DNA from: a virus
IMG/VR virus record: IMGVR_UViG_3300043544_000257
Coordinates: 1-20,051 of that record
Reading direction: 5' to 3' (one strand)
DNA: 20,051 nucleotides
The notes below the pieces were generated by a model that did no database searches, was not told the DNA's origin, and saw only the letters and a program-made list of their open reading frames with translations. Positions 1 through 7,520 of this stretch are shown here, one piece after another (positions within the stretch are counted from its first letter, which is position 1; each line of letters starts with the position of its first letter). Position numbers and translations under genes: made by a program.

Positions 1-567
1 TATCCGACACTTGCCAGTTTGATAAGGCAGATAAGTAAAGTAAATAACTGGTATGTTACCCGTAATCCTTGGAGTAAAGGTAAAAGTGTATTTAGTCCAT
101 ACGTCGTACAAAGTAATGACGGTCCCAGGCCAAACCGCATTCGTGTAATTACCGTCTGAAATCCTAACGTGAAGACCATTTGCCCCTGAAATCCACTTAG
201 CCCAAAAAGAAATCGTGTATCGTTCAGTTGTATCGAAATAAGGTGCTGTCCTATACCGACAGAAGTCGTTTGCGAAATAAGCCCACGAAGGGCTAGTTGT
301 TATTTCATATTCCAAGCAGGAACTGTCAACCACTCCATCACCTGTTATGCGTCTAATGACTCCGTTACTACCAGAGCCATTGGATGCATACCAGTAATGG
401 AGGTCACTCTCTAACGAACCATTTATAACAAGATTCGTTGTCCCCTCCTCCACCATCACCGCATAGTCAAAACGCCCAGGCTCAAAGCGGGGAACGCCAG
501 GGCGCACTTGAGTACCGTTCTGCGTATACGCTACAGAATTTCTTGTGAAGCTGGCAGTTACGCTCAC
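1..567 (-). CDS. Phage tail-fibre / receptor-binding protein with carbohydrate-binding-like domain (partial, cut by window edge)
   Basis: The frame is open for 189 codons from a GTG at 567 to the window edge with no stop, so only the N-terminal part is seen. The GTG overlaps the TGA of the glycosyltransferase gene (GTGA) and GAGGTG lies just upstream. Residues 28-50 carry a segment common in phage appendage proteins (RFEPGRFDYAVMVEEGTTNL), followed by NGSLES and aromatic, beta-strand-rich sequence such as YTISFWAKW. This pattern resembles the jelly-roll CBM4/9-like modules used for surface-glycan binding. Its place at the end of the tail operon fits a host-recognition fibre. Base composition is visibly richer in A/T than the capsid genes, as is common in exchanged receptor-binding modules. 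The frame is certain; the domain assignment is by sequence character only. Confidence 0.72.
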   Translation of the reverse strand, partial: MSVTASFTRNSVAYTQNGTQVRPGVPRFEPGRFDYAVMVEEGTTNLVINGSLESDLHYWYASNGSGSNGVIRRITGDGVVDSSCLEYEITTSPSWAYFANDFCRYRTAPYFDTTERYTISFWAKWISGANGLHVRISDGNYTNAVWPGTVITLYDVWTKYTFTFTPRITGNIPVIYFTYLPYQTGKCRI

Positions 568-1676
568 CGCCGCATCACCTCACCCAAAACTCGTCTCCAC
601 CGCTCCCGCCAGATGCGGATGTCGAAGGCCAGTGCCGTCTCCCGCGCCTTGCGGCCCACGGCCTCAAGGAACTCGCCGTGCCGGAGGAGCGCGGCCAGCT
701 TGGCGTGCAGCTTCTCGGCGTGAAGGTCAACGAAAAAGCCGTTGTAGCCGTCAATCACCAGGTTGGCCAAGCCCCCCACCGTGGTTGCCACCACAGGCAG
801 GCCAGAAGCCATCGCCTCCAGGGCGGCGAGGGAAGTTCCCTCCGCCGCCCTTGTAGGTATTACGGCCAGATCAACCTGCCGGTAGACCTCCGGCATCTCG
901 TCAAAGGAGCACTTGAGCCATCTCAAGTTGTGGTACTGACCGCAAATCTCGGCAAGTCTCGCTTCGTCAAGTTCTTCATCCCCGTGGCCCACCATCCAGA
1001 AGTCCACATCGGGAAGTTCTTTCACCGCCCACAGGAACTCGTTGCTCCCCCTAAGAGTAGTGAGCCGTCTGGGGTAGAGCACACGTGGCCGCTCCCAGTC
1101 CTTCGGCTCCTGTCTCGGGCAAAACACTGAAGTGTCCACGAAGTTAGGGACGTAGCGCATCCGCCTTTCCTCGCCCGGCCAGGTGGCCCGCACGAAGTTG
1201 ATCGCGTTGGTGTCCACGCAGACCACAGCATCTGGAGCCGTGAGGCCGTACTTCACCCGCCGGAAGTACTCCTTCTTGAAATTCTCCGGCCCGTTCGCCA
1301 GCGGGTGCTCCGGGTAGTCCCACCAGATGCCGTGGCAAACAGCTATGCACGGCGAGACCACCCTGGGGAAGCAAACGAACGGTGCAAAGTAAATCCTAAG
1401 GTCGGCGCTGAGGGCCACCTCATTGAAGAGCTTGTTCAAGAGCGGGTTTGTTTCGAAATCAAAAACGGTGCCCGGAAACCCGCGCACCGTCATGCCCTCG
1501 TACTTCGTTTCCCAGGCGTCTTCCCCGCACTGCACCACCAGCACCCGCCAGCCCTCGTCCCGGAAGAACCGTCCCAACTCCACCAGGTAGCGGTCGGCCC
1601 CCGAGCAGACTAGCGACGCGTCTTTTTTGCCGGCGGGGAAGAAAAACGTGGTCAGGATGGCAACGGTAGGCATCAT
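564..1676 (-). CDS. Glycosyltransferase family 4 (GT-B fold)
   Basis: This 370-aa protein should transfer a sugar from an activated donor to an acceptor in the cytoplasm. The C-terminal Rossmann half carries the GT4 signature: EGTSLAALE at 279-287 is the EX7E motif, followed by MASGLPVVAT, VGG and DGYNGFFVD. The N-terminal half starts with hydrophobic strand VAILTTFFFPAGKKD and includes the GADRYLVELGRFFRDEGW helix typical of the acceptor domain. Length is normal for the family and no membrane segment is evident. The start ATG ATG at 1676 overlaps the stop of the endonuclease gene by one base (TAATG), with GGCAGGG upstream. Placement between tail genes suggests glycosylation of a virion protein or host surface polymer; that role is inferred. 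Substrate and acceptor cannot be read from sequence. Confidence 0.88.
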   Translation of the reverse strand: MMPTVAILTTFFFPAGKKDASLVCSGADRYLVELGRFFRDEGWRVLVVQCGEDAWETKYEGMTVRGFPGTVFDFETNPLLNKLFNEVALSADLRIYFAPFVCFPRVVSPCIAVCHGIWWDYPEHPLANGPENFKKEYFRRVKYGLTAPDAVVCVDTNAINFVRATWPGEERRMRYVPNFVDTSVFCPRQEPKDWERPRVLYPRRLTTLRGSNEFLWAVKELPDVDFWMVGHGDEELDEARLAEICGQYHNLRWLKCSFDEMPEVYRQVDLAVIPTRAAEGTSLAALEAMASGLPVVATTVGGLANLVIDGYNGFFVDLHAEKLHAKLAALLRHGEFLEAVGRKARETALAFDIRIWRERWRRVLGEVMRR

Positions 1677-2575
1677 TAACCCTGCCTTGATACAACTTCG
1701 GCCTCTACTTCTGCTAGCACTTTCAATACCGCTCCCACAACATCGGCACGTATCTCTGGTTCGGTCAAATACACAACCTTGTAGCCAAGCGAGGTGATAT
1801 ACGCTTCGCGCCTCTTGTCATGCTCTATTCTGTCGGGAAAGTCATGCCAATAGTTTCCGTTACATTCTAGGACCAAGTTGTACTTTGGAAGGTAGAAATC
1901 CACCAAGTACGTCCCTATGATGTGTTGGTGGATGTGCTCTACATCCAATGCATCTAGGACACGACGCACCGCAACTTCAAGCGATGAGGTTTTCTGCGAC
2001 ATAATGCGCCGTATTCCACGCCTTAGTTTCATCAACTGCGTCCTTTTGTTCTCAGGATTACTCCACCACCTCTTGCGTGCTACCGATATCTTATAGCGTG
2101 TCTCCTCCGAGAACACTCTCCCACGCATCAATTCTGATAGGTATAACCGCCTAGTAGGGTCGCTCCAAAACAACTTGGCGTTCGCCTTACTCTTCACGCT
2201 TATCTTTCGCCGTGTCTCTTCCGGCAGTTTCTTGCCCTTACGCGCTTCCGACTGCTTTTTCCGCCACTCCTCTGATCGACCATGCTCAGCACAAAAACGC
2301 TTCAACGCCTCCGATATCTTCCTTCGCGTCTCCTCGGACCGTAGGCCAAATTTTCTACCACGTCTTGCTTCGGATATCTTGCACCGTGTTTCCTCGCTAT
2401 GCCTTTTTCCGTACATGGGATGGCCCGGTCCACGTATTTTCTCCGAAAACGCCCGTCGGCGCTCCCCGCTCCACTTCTGCCCTCTATGACCTTCTGCCAC
2501 ACGCCTAGCGTAGTCTGGATCCTGCCATCTGCGCTTAATGGCCTCACTAAGTCTTGCACGTACTTCCTCGGGCAT
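1676..2575 (-). CDS. NUMOD3-repeat EDxHD (Vsr-like) homing endonuclease
   Basis: This 299-aa protein has a highly basic N-terminal half with repeated NUMOD3-type DNA-binding motifs around SEETRxKIS (near 60-71, 80-90, 118-126, 156-165). A C-terminal Vsr/EDxHD-like nuclease domain follows from about 195. Candidate catalytic residues are E200 (SSLE), D226 (LVDFYLP) and H244-D245 (NYWHD), the order that defines the EDxHD class typified by I-Bth0305I. Such enzymes cleave a DNA site and promote copying of their own gene. I place the start at ATG 2575, with AAAGGG upstream; the frame also opens at TTG 2593 next to the stop of the fibre gene. It sits in the tail operon without a visible intron, so it appears free-standing. 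Its A/T-richer composition suggests later insertion. Confidence 0.88.
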   Translation of the reverse strand: MPEEVRARLSEAIKRRWQDPDYARRVAEGHRGQKWSGERRRAFSEKIRGPGHPMYGKRHSEETRCKISEARRGRKFGLRSEETRRKISEALKRFCAEHGRSEEWRKKQSEARKGKKLPEETRRKISVKSKANAKLFWSDPTRRLYLSELMRGRVFSEETRYKISVARKRWWSNPENKRTQLMKLRRGIRRIMSQKTSSLEVAVRRVLDALDVEHIHQHIIGTYLVDFYLPKYNLVLECNGNYWHDFPDRIEHDKRREAYITSLGYKVVYLTEPEIRADVVGAVLKVLAEVEAEVVSRQG

Positions 2576-2593
2576 CCTCTGCCCTTTCTGCAA

Positions 2594-3505
2594 CTACATC
2601 CCACTCCCACAGAGCAATGCTGTGAGCCCAACAACGGCTGCGCCAAAGGCATAGAGCATGTGCGCGGCCAGGTTGAGCTTGGAGGTGGCTACTGCACCCG
2701 CGCCGATCTTGGTGCCGACCACCGCGCCGTCGGCAAGCTTCGTTGAGGCCACGGCGCCGTCGGCAATGTGAGAGGTGCCGACTGCACTCGCCGCGAGCTT
2801 GGCCGACGTAACAGCGGCGCTACCGAGCTCGTTGGTGCTTACCGTGCCGTCCAGCAGCGTAGCCCCGGGGCGGAACTTGCCCGGCAACAACACCACGTGG
2901 GGTGTACCGCCCTCGTTCACCGCTACCAGACAGTCGTTCACCCCCAAGCTGGGCTTGGTGTTGGACACCTGGAACGCGCTCGGCGTGGCTTGCACCCAGT
3001 AGATGTACCTCTGGTTGGTGTTCGAGTTGGAGATGGTGTAGTCCACGCCCTGGTAGACGATGTGGCAGTCCGTCCAGGCGACGTAGCCCGTGGACGGCGA
3101 ATTGGTCGTGAAGGTGTAGCCGTCGAGCAGGTGGTGCGCCAGGTTCAGGTGTTGGGAAGTGATGTTGTGCGGAAGCCCCTGCGCCGACTTGGCCACGTCG
3201 GAGAGGACGCCGATGCGGTAGCTGATGTCCTGGAGCACGTCGGCGAACTTGTCACTGATGGCCCGGTCAACCGCCTTCTGGATCATCTCCTCCAGGACAT
3301 GTGCCTCGCCGTTTAGGGGTTTGGCGGGCTTGGCCTCGACCACCCTGGCTTCAACCGGCCTCACCTCGGCGGCGGTCTCCTCGACCATCATCTCCGCTAC
3401 CTCTTCCGTAAGCCGGCCCACCATCTTAACCACCGCGCCGAAGATGCGCTCCCGCTCCTGCGCGGCCACCTCGCGCATCTGGCGGCTGAGGACAAGGTTG
3501 GGCAT
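2594..3505 (-). CDS. Phage tail-fibre-like protein with GAV/KL repeats and C-terminal hydrophobic segment
   Basis: This 303-aa protein begins at ATG 3505 (MPNLVLSRQMREV), preceded by AGGGGGTG; longer readings run into the neighbouring gene. The N-terminal 100 residues are charged and helical, probably coiled coil. The middle (about 110-215) is beta-rich with many polar and aromatic residues. From about 230 to 275 come short repeats of the type AVTSAKLA, AVGTSHIAD, AVASTKLAD, AVVGTKIGA and AVATSKLN, typical of trimeric fibre shafts. The end is a hydrophobic stretch (AFGAAVVGLTALLCGSG), possibly a membrane-interacting tip. It follows the 129-aa gene and precedes the endonuclease with no gap. 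Structural role is inferred from repeats and position; the receptor is unknown. Confidence 0.7.
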   Translation of the reverse strand: MPNLVLSRQMREVAAQERERIFGAVVKMVGRLTEEVAEMMVEETAAEVRPVEARVVEAKPAKPLNGEAHVLEEMIQKAVDRAISDKFADVLQDISYRIGVLSDVAKSAQGLPHNITSQHLNLAHHLLDGYTFTTNSPSTGYVAWTDCHIVYQGVDYTISNSNTNQRYIYWVQATPSAFQVSNTKPSLGVNDCLVAVNEGGTPHVVLLPGKFRPGATLLDGTVSTNELGSAAVTSAKLAASAVGTSHIADGAVASTKLADGAVVGTKIGAGAVATSKLNLAAHMLYAFGAAVVGLTALLCGSGM

Positions 3506-3522
3506 AAAGGACACCCCCTCGA

Positions 3523-3912
3523 TTAATAAAGTTGGTGGTACGGAAAATTGGTCTTCACGACCGGGATCTCCCCGGCCTTTATGTGCAGGCTCCTGATCGC
3601 GTTGACCGCGATCTTGGCCTCCGTCACAGCCTGGTCGGCAAGCTGGAGTTCGTGCTGGAGGCCCACCAGTTTGTCGGACAACTTCTCCACCGGGATGGTG
3701 CCGTCGGGGTTGATGCTTGAGGCCCGGTTCCATACCTCGGCACTGGCCGGCAGGTCTTTCACCGCCCCACCCGTGGCCTGCCTGACATAAATCTGGAGAA
3801 ACGAGAGCGCCCGCTCGACCTCCTTAAAGTTACGGTCGAGCGCGACTAGCATGCTCTCGTTGAACTCGGTTATCCTGAACGGGAGCTGAAACACATCCTG
3901 CTGACCACTCAT
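3523..3912 (-). CDS. Small phage tail/appendage protein, function unknown
   Basis: This 129-aa protein starts MSGQQDVFQLPFRITEFNE. The ATG at 3912 is chosen because GAGGTG lies 6 bases upstream; an in-frame GTG at 3921 overlaps that ribosome binding site. Residues 15-45 look helical (ESMLVALDRNFKEVERALSF) and 75-110 form another amphipathic helix, suggesting a coiled-coil connector. The short segment SSINPDGTIPVEKLSDKLVG resembles the AEV/KL-type repeats of phage fibres. It lies between the hub-like protein and the fibre and reads in the same operon, so it may link the fibre to the tail. No specific family is recognised. Confidence 0.65.
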   Translation of the reverse strand: MSGQQDVFQLPFRITEFNESMLVALDRNFKEVERALSFLQIYVRQATGGAVKDLPASAEVWNRASSINPDGTIPVEKLSDKLVGLQHELQLADQAVTEAKIAVNAIRSLHIKAGEIPVVKTNFPYHQLY

Positions 3913-3917
3913 GCACA

Positions 3918-5324
3918 TCACCTCGCATAGGGCTTCGGGATATACTCAACCATCAGCCCCCGCACCTCACAGGAAGTAGAGGCGTTGTGGTAAAACTTAG
4001 GGCGCAGGTACCGGCACTCGCTACCCGTGGGGAAACGGTACGGACGCAAGAGCACGTCCCCACCCTCAGCAACAAGGGACTGGAAGTCCCCGTAGTCCAA
4101 TGACACCTGCAAGTTCACGTCATTCGCTCCAGGGCTGTCCACGACGTAAGCCTTGCGCAACCGCTTTACCCGTTCCGCCGCACCTACGTCGAACGCCTTG
4201 CCCACCCAAAACGCCTCAATGGCTACGCCGCAGTCGGTCGTACCCACATCCTGCTCACGAACATAACCGTCCATAGAGCCCCCGGCGTAAAAGTGCCTGA
4301 ACGACCCGTCGTCGTACTCAAGGAAACAAGAGGCGTTAATGCCCCTCCAAACCCACCACGAGCCCCCTGCGGCGGCGTCTGCAGGAGGGTCGTATACCAG
4401 CACCACATTGTTGTAGGAGCTAGTGCCCTCCGGGAGCGCGAACCATATGAGGTCGTTCCACACTCCCGCGCAGGCTTTGTGCAAGTGCTCGTGGTTGACA
4501 GTAGCCCAGAAACCCGGTATGGTGTCCTCAATGAGGTTTTCGTACTTAATACCGTTCCAGACGCAGATACCGGCATCCGAGACGAAGTAGAGGTAGCCGC
4601 GATGGTGAGTTACGGCACGCGGTCCCACAGCGCCCACACGCGACTCCAGCTCGTCGGAACGGAAGTCGTCAAGTGTAGTGCCCCGCAGGGTGTGGATCGA
4701 GTACCGCTTAAAAATCACCAGCTCCCCCAGGAAAGGGTAGAGGCAGGTGATCCGGTCGCCATCTCCCTCCTTGAAAGCCCACTCGTTCACGGGGGGCCAG
4801 TTCTCGGGCTCAAACGGCGCACTCCACTTTACCTTGGAAGGCTCACTGGCCGGAACCATAAACAACTGCTCTTTGTGCAGGAGTGGAAACTGGCCGTCGG
4901 CCGGGGCGTTGGCAAGATTGGAAGCTACAACCCCGTTCCACTTCCACGGATGGTCTACCCCGTTGGCTGCTACCATATAGCTGACACAGGTGGCAAACAG
5001 CACCGGGGCCGTATTGTCAAGGCCGGTCCTGATGCTGACAAACGCACCTGTGCCAGGATCCCAGTAGTACGCCGTACCGCCGGCCACAACTACCAAGCGG
5101 CGGCTTACTCCGTAGTAGTAAGCGTAGAGCCCCTGGACCGGACCTCCGAGAGGCGTGGTATTGAGGAACTGCTGGCCGCGCCGCTTGACTAGGCTACCGA
5201 CCTTACGCGCTACGAAGTTCTGAACGTCCCTGGCCGCGTTGTCAGGCAGCAGGTTGTCATCCTGCTTGTCGAGCAGCCCCGCCGAAAAGTCGTGTATCTT
5301 CCACTCCTCCCAGCGCCCCGCCAT
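3918..5324 (-). CDS. Phage tail hub / nozzle-like protein (P22 gp10 or T7 gp12 type)
   Basis: This 468-aa, almost entirely beta-rich protein has ATG at 5324 with GAGGTGG upstream. The N-terminus (FSAGLLDKQDDNLLPDNAAR, then QNFVARKVGSLVKRRG) matches the opening pattern of tail tubular B/nozzle proteins, where a ...LP..A....N.....G.l..R.G segment precedes repeated beta modules. Later segments such as LVVVAGGTAYYWDPGTG, AANGVDHPWKWNG and YFVSDAGICVWNG look like propeller blades. In podoviruses such proteins close the bottom of the tail and form the DNA exit channel. Following two adaptor-like genes, it fits the order adaptor-adaptor-nozzle. Assignment is by pattern and context, not a verified family match. 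Confidence 0.72.
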   Translation of the reverse strand: MAGRWEEWKIHDFSAGLLDKQDDNLLPDNAARDVQNFVARKVGSLVKRRGQQFLNTTPLGGPVQGLYAYYYGVSRRLVVVAGGTAYYWDPGTGAFVSIRTGLDNTAPVLFATCVSYMVAANGVDHPWKWNGVVASNLANAPADGQFPLLHKEQLFMVPASEPSKVKWSAPFEPENWPPVNEWAFKEGDGDRITCLYPFLGELVIFKRYSIHTLRGTTLDDFRSDELESRVGAVGPRAVTHHRGYLYFVSDAGICVWNGIKYENLIEDTIPGFWATVNHEHLHKACAGVWNDLIWFALPEGTSSYNNVVLVYDPPADAAAGGSWWVWRGINASCFLEYDDGSFRHFYAGGSMDGYVREQDVGTTDCGVAIEAFWVGKAFDVGAAERVKRLRKAYVVDSPGANDVNLQVSLDYGDFQSLVAEGGDVLLRPYRFPTGSECRYLRPKFYHNASTSCEVRGLMVEYIPKPYAR

Positions 5325-5341
5325 ACAGCCACCTCACCAAC

Positions 5342-5971
5342 CTACGCCTGCTGCTGTTGTCCGTGCCTCGGCCCCAACAGCCTGCGCCTGTTATGCGGCT
5401 CAGCAGCCCATATGCGGTCGTAGGCAAACTGCCGCTTGGCCGCAAGATAATCGCTGTAAATCGTGTTGCGGTCCTCCAAAGACATCTCACGCTCCATTGC
5501 CCGCGTCACCGCGTACAGCACCAGTAAGTAGTGGTACTCAGCGGGCAGGTCAGGAGTATCGCTTGGGGATGTCACGTGGCTGAGTTTTCGATAATACGCT
5601 ACGTCTACTTTACCGGAAGTGCCGGTGAGCCCCTGCAGTTTCAGAGTATCCGTGCCGATAAGATACCAACCGGCACCTGATATCCCGTGCTGCCCCAACC
5701 GGCGGAGCATCATGCGCGGCCCTGCTGGAGCCGTAGGAGTGTAGTACACCTGGAGAACTTCATGGACCTTAGCCAGGTCGGGGTCCTCAGACATATCAAT
5801 AACCGCTTCCCCGTTGGTCGGAGTCACGGAAATATTCCGCTTCTCGCCGGGCATCTTCGCCACGGGTGTGAGGTCGTCCAAAGCCATGTTGATGTAGTCA
5901 ATCCAATCCTGGTCGGGATAAAGCTCACGGGATTGGGCCTGCGCCAGAGTTATGATCTCAGAAACGAGCAT
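5342..5971 (-). CDS. Phage adaptor / head-to-tail connector-like protein 2
   Basis: This 209-aa protein starts at ATG 5971 with AAGGAGGGTGG in front. It opens with a helix (MLVSEIITLAQAQSRELYPD) then WIDYINMALDDL, a beta-rich centre (NISVTPTNGEAVIDM, DTLKLQGLTGTSGKVDVAYYRKL) and a helical tail (AEYHYLLVLYAVTRAMEREM). This helix-beta-helix layout, including DLPAEYHYLLVLYAV, is typical of phage adaptor proteins that bind beneath the portal. The neighbouring 5987-6601 gene has the same architecture, so the two may be paralogous adaptor and tube proteins. The C-terminus is Gln-rich. Role is inferred from layout and position between capsid genes and the nozzle-like gene. Confidence 0.66.
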   Translation of the reverse strand: MLVSEIITLAQAQSRELYPDQDWIDYINMALDDLTPVAKMPGEKRNISVTPTNGEAVIDMSEDPDLAKVHEVLQVYYTPTAPAGPRMMLRRLGQHGISGAGWYLIGTDTLKLQGLTGTSGKVDVAYYRKLSHVTSPSDTPDLPAEYHYLLVLYAVTRAMEREMSLEDRNTIYSDYLAAKRQFAYDRIWAAEPHNRRRLLGPRHGQQQQA

Positions 5972-5986
5972 GTACCACCCTCCTTT

Positions 5987-6601
5987 CTACCACCACAGCC
6001 CATCACTTTTACTCCGCACATAGACGGCGGTCGCCTGCTTCTGCGCCTCCAAGACAGACCACTCCTGCCGCAGCCGCAGGTAGTCCTCCATTGCTGCCCG
6101 AACGTTAGCAGCTCCAGCCCCCTCTGTGGACGCCAGGAGCTTCCACACCGCGTAAGCTACCAGTGCCCTTTCAGCACCCGTCAAGGAAGGCTTGTCGTTC
6201 GGGTCAAACATCGCCCGCGGCAAGCTGGTTCCCACGATGTAAAGCTCGCCGTCGCGTGACGGGACCGGGTAAAGGTAAAAGTCTCCCCCAACCGAAAACA
6301 AGTCCTCCGGTCCGCCCCTGTACGCTGGGGCCTCGGGAGGGAAGCCGTAGCGCACACGCAAGGGGAACCGGTAGTTGCCGTCCTGCCAGAACGCTTCCTT
6401 GGGCAAAAGCAGCTCGGCCGGCCTGGGAACCGTCTCGGTACCGGCAGGGACAGGCACGGTCCACACCTGCAGGAAACGAGCAAGCTCGGCCAGCTCGCGC
6501 TGCCCGTTGTTGAGGTGCGTGCGAATCACCTCGTCGCTGTAAAGCTCGCCCTCGTCTCCTACGAAGTCGCGGACTTCTCTGATCAGCTCCGCGAGCGTCA
6601 A
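5987..6601 (-). CDS. Phage adaptor / head-to-tail connector-like protein 1
   Basis: This 204-aa protein is read from TTG 6601 (MTLAELIREVRDFVGDEGE). That start overlaps the TGA of the upstream gene (TTGA) and has GGGTGG before it; a longer frame from ATG 6643 would overlap the upstream gene by 46 bases and adds nothing typical. The N-terminal helix followed by LYSDEVIRTHLNNGQRELA, a beta-rich middle (RYGFPPEAPAYRGG, DFYLYPVPSRDGELYIVGTS) and a C-terminal helix with LTGAERALVAYAVWKLLAS is the adaptor layout seen in many podo- and siphoviruses. It probably attaches to the portal ring and seals the head after packaging. The specific family assignment is inference. Confidence 0.68.
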   Translation of the reverse strand: MTLAELIREVRDFVGDEGELYSDEVIRTHLNNGQRELAELARFLQVWTVPVPAGTETVPRPAELLLPKEAFWQDGNYRFPLRVRYGFPPEAPAYRGGPEDLFSVGGDFYLYPVPSRDGELYIVGTSLPRAMFDPNDKPSLTGAERALVAYAVWKLLASTEGAGAANVRAAMEDYLRLRQEWSVLEAQKQATAVYVRSKSDGLWW

Positions 6602-7014
6602 TGCTTGCCACCCCACCCCGGCCACAAGTCCCTGCCGAACCACCGAAAATCGTCCCGAAACATCTCGGACAGCACCCGGTCATCCTCCTGCGCCCTGCGC
6701 GCATTGCGCTCCCTGATCCGCTCAATGTGCCGCCTCCACGGGTGCGAATCGTTCCGGGCCATCCAGTACCCGTGCCGGATGGCCTCGACAACGGTGTGGT
6801 CCAGGCGCTCGAACGTGGCCAAAACGTAGGGGCCTCTTTTGTCGAGGCCCCACACTTCGTACTCGTGCGTCTTCATGTTGTAGAAAACCTTGAGATCGGG
6901 GTCTATCTGCCGCAACAGCTCCGGCACGCCGGTCACGTGCTTGTCAACCGCAATGCGCCCGGTAAACTGGCTCCCGACCACCACCAAGTCACTACGCAAC
7001 GGCAACCACCACAC
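6598..7014 (-). CDS. Phage structural-region protein, function unknown
   Basis: This 138-aa protein is taken from GTG 7014, which overlaps the TAG of the preceding gene by one base (TAGTG). The frame stays open further upstream, but that part only shadows the neighbour. The N-terminal part is beta-rich (DLVVVGSQFTGRIAVDK, LKVFYNMKTHEYEVWG). The C-terminal 60 residues are highly charged and helical (RRHIERIRERNARRAQEDDR), ending in an aromatic stretch (RWFGRDLWPGWGGKH). No cysteine cluster or membrane segment is seen. Its place between the fibre-like protein and the first adaptor suggests a head-completion or connector role, but no family is recognised. Confidence 0.6.
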   Translation of the reverse strand: MWWLPLRSDLVVVGSQFTGRIAVDKHVTGVPELLRQIDPDLKVFYNMKTHEYEVWGLDKRGPYVLATFERLDHTVVEAIRHGYWMARNDSHPWRRHIERIRERNARRAQEDDRVLSEMFRDDFRWFGRDLWPGWGGKH

Positions 7015-7460
7015 TACACGTAGTAGGCTACCTTCAGGATGCCGGCACCGGCAGAACCGCCCGTGCCCCCAGCGGTGCCGATCAAAGTGCCGTCGGACAC
7101 GCCATTCCACTGGGCAATCGTGGACGCCGGCGGGCTAACCACCACCCTCCCAGCAGAGCCCAAGCCGGAGGAAACGCTGGCGTAGGCGTCGTCGTCGGTG
7201 GCATGGCCGACCTTGTACGTAGCGCCGCTCGCGTTGAAGCCGGTAGTGACCTCGATCCACATCCCTAGTATCTTGGCACCGTTGGGGATGGTCATCAGCA
7301 CCTTGCCGTTGTCGTTGTAAGCGACTGCCGCCTGCTGTACCTGGGCGAACTTCGCCCCGGTAGCCGTGTCAACGCCATCCAGCTTGTTGATCTCAGCAGT
7401 AGAAACCCCCTGGTCGCGGGTGAACAGGGGACAGTAGTCGCACATCTTGCGGTCTGCCAA
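7014..7460 (-). CDS. Small phage head-fibre / decoration-like protein
   Basis: This 148-aa protein follows the post-capsid hairpin. The preferred start is TTG 7460, placing AGGGGGG about 8 bases upstream; an in-frame GTG at 7469 overlaps that site. The N-terminus has CDYCPLF (two cysteines, meaning unknown), then STAEINKLDGVDTATG, a segment found in many phage fibre and decoration proteins. The rest is beta-rich and Gly/Ala/Ser-rich (GFNASGATYKVGHATDDD, GTAGGTGGSAGAGILKVAYYV), consistent with a small trimeric beta domain. It sits just after the major capsid gene, the usual place of decoration proteins. The call is from composition, that short motif and position. Confidence 0.62.
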   Translation of the reverse strand: MADRKMCDYCPLFTRDQGVSTAEINKLDGVDTATGAKFAQVQQAAVAYNDNGKVLMTIPNGAKILGMWIEVTTGFNASGATYKVGHATDDDAYASVSSGLGSAGRVVVSPPASTIAQWNGVSDGTLIGTAGGTGGSAGAGILKVAYYV

Positions 7461-7475
7461 CTCAATCACCCCCCT

Positions 7476-7515
7476 AAAAACGAAAGCAGGGCCGCACCTG
7501 CTCTAGATGCGGCCC
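7476..7515 (-). terminator. Intrinsic terminator-like hairpin after the major capsid gene
   Basis: GGGCCGCA at 7489-7496 pairs perfectly with TGCGGCCC at 7508-7515 (8 bp, 11-base loop). On the minus strand the hairpin is followed by TGCTTTCGTTTTT. It lies between the capsid stop and the next ribosome binding site. A partial terminator here would make capsid, scaffold and portal transcripts more abundant than tail transcripts. The T tract is interrupted, so efficiency is uncertain. Confidence 0.65.
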
Positions 7516-7520
7516 GAACG

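Noticed and set aside
4293-5192. 299-codon plus-strand frame opposite the hub-like gene
   Set aside because: Shadow of the beta-rich tail gene, with no start signal or family character.
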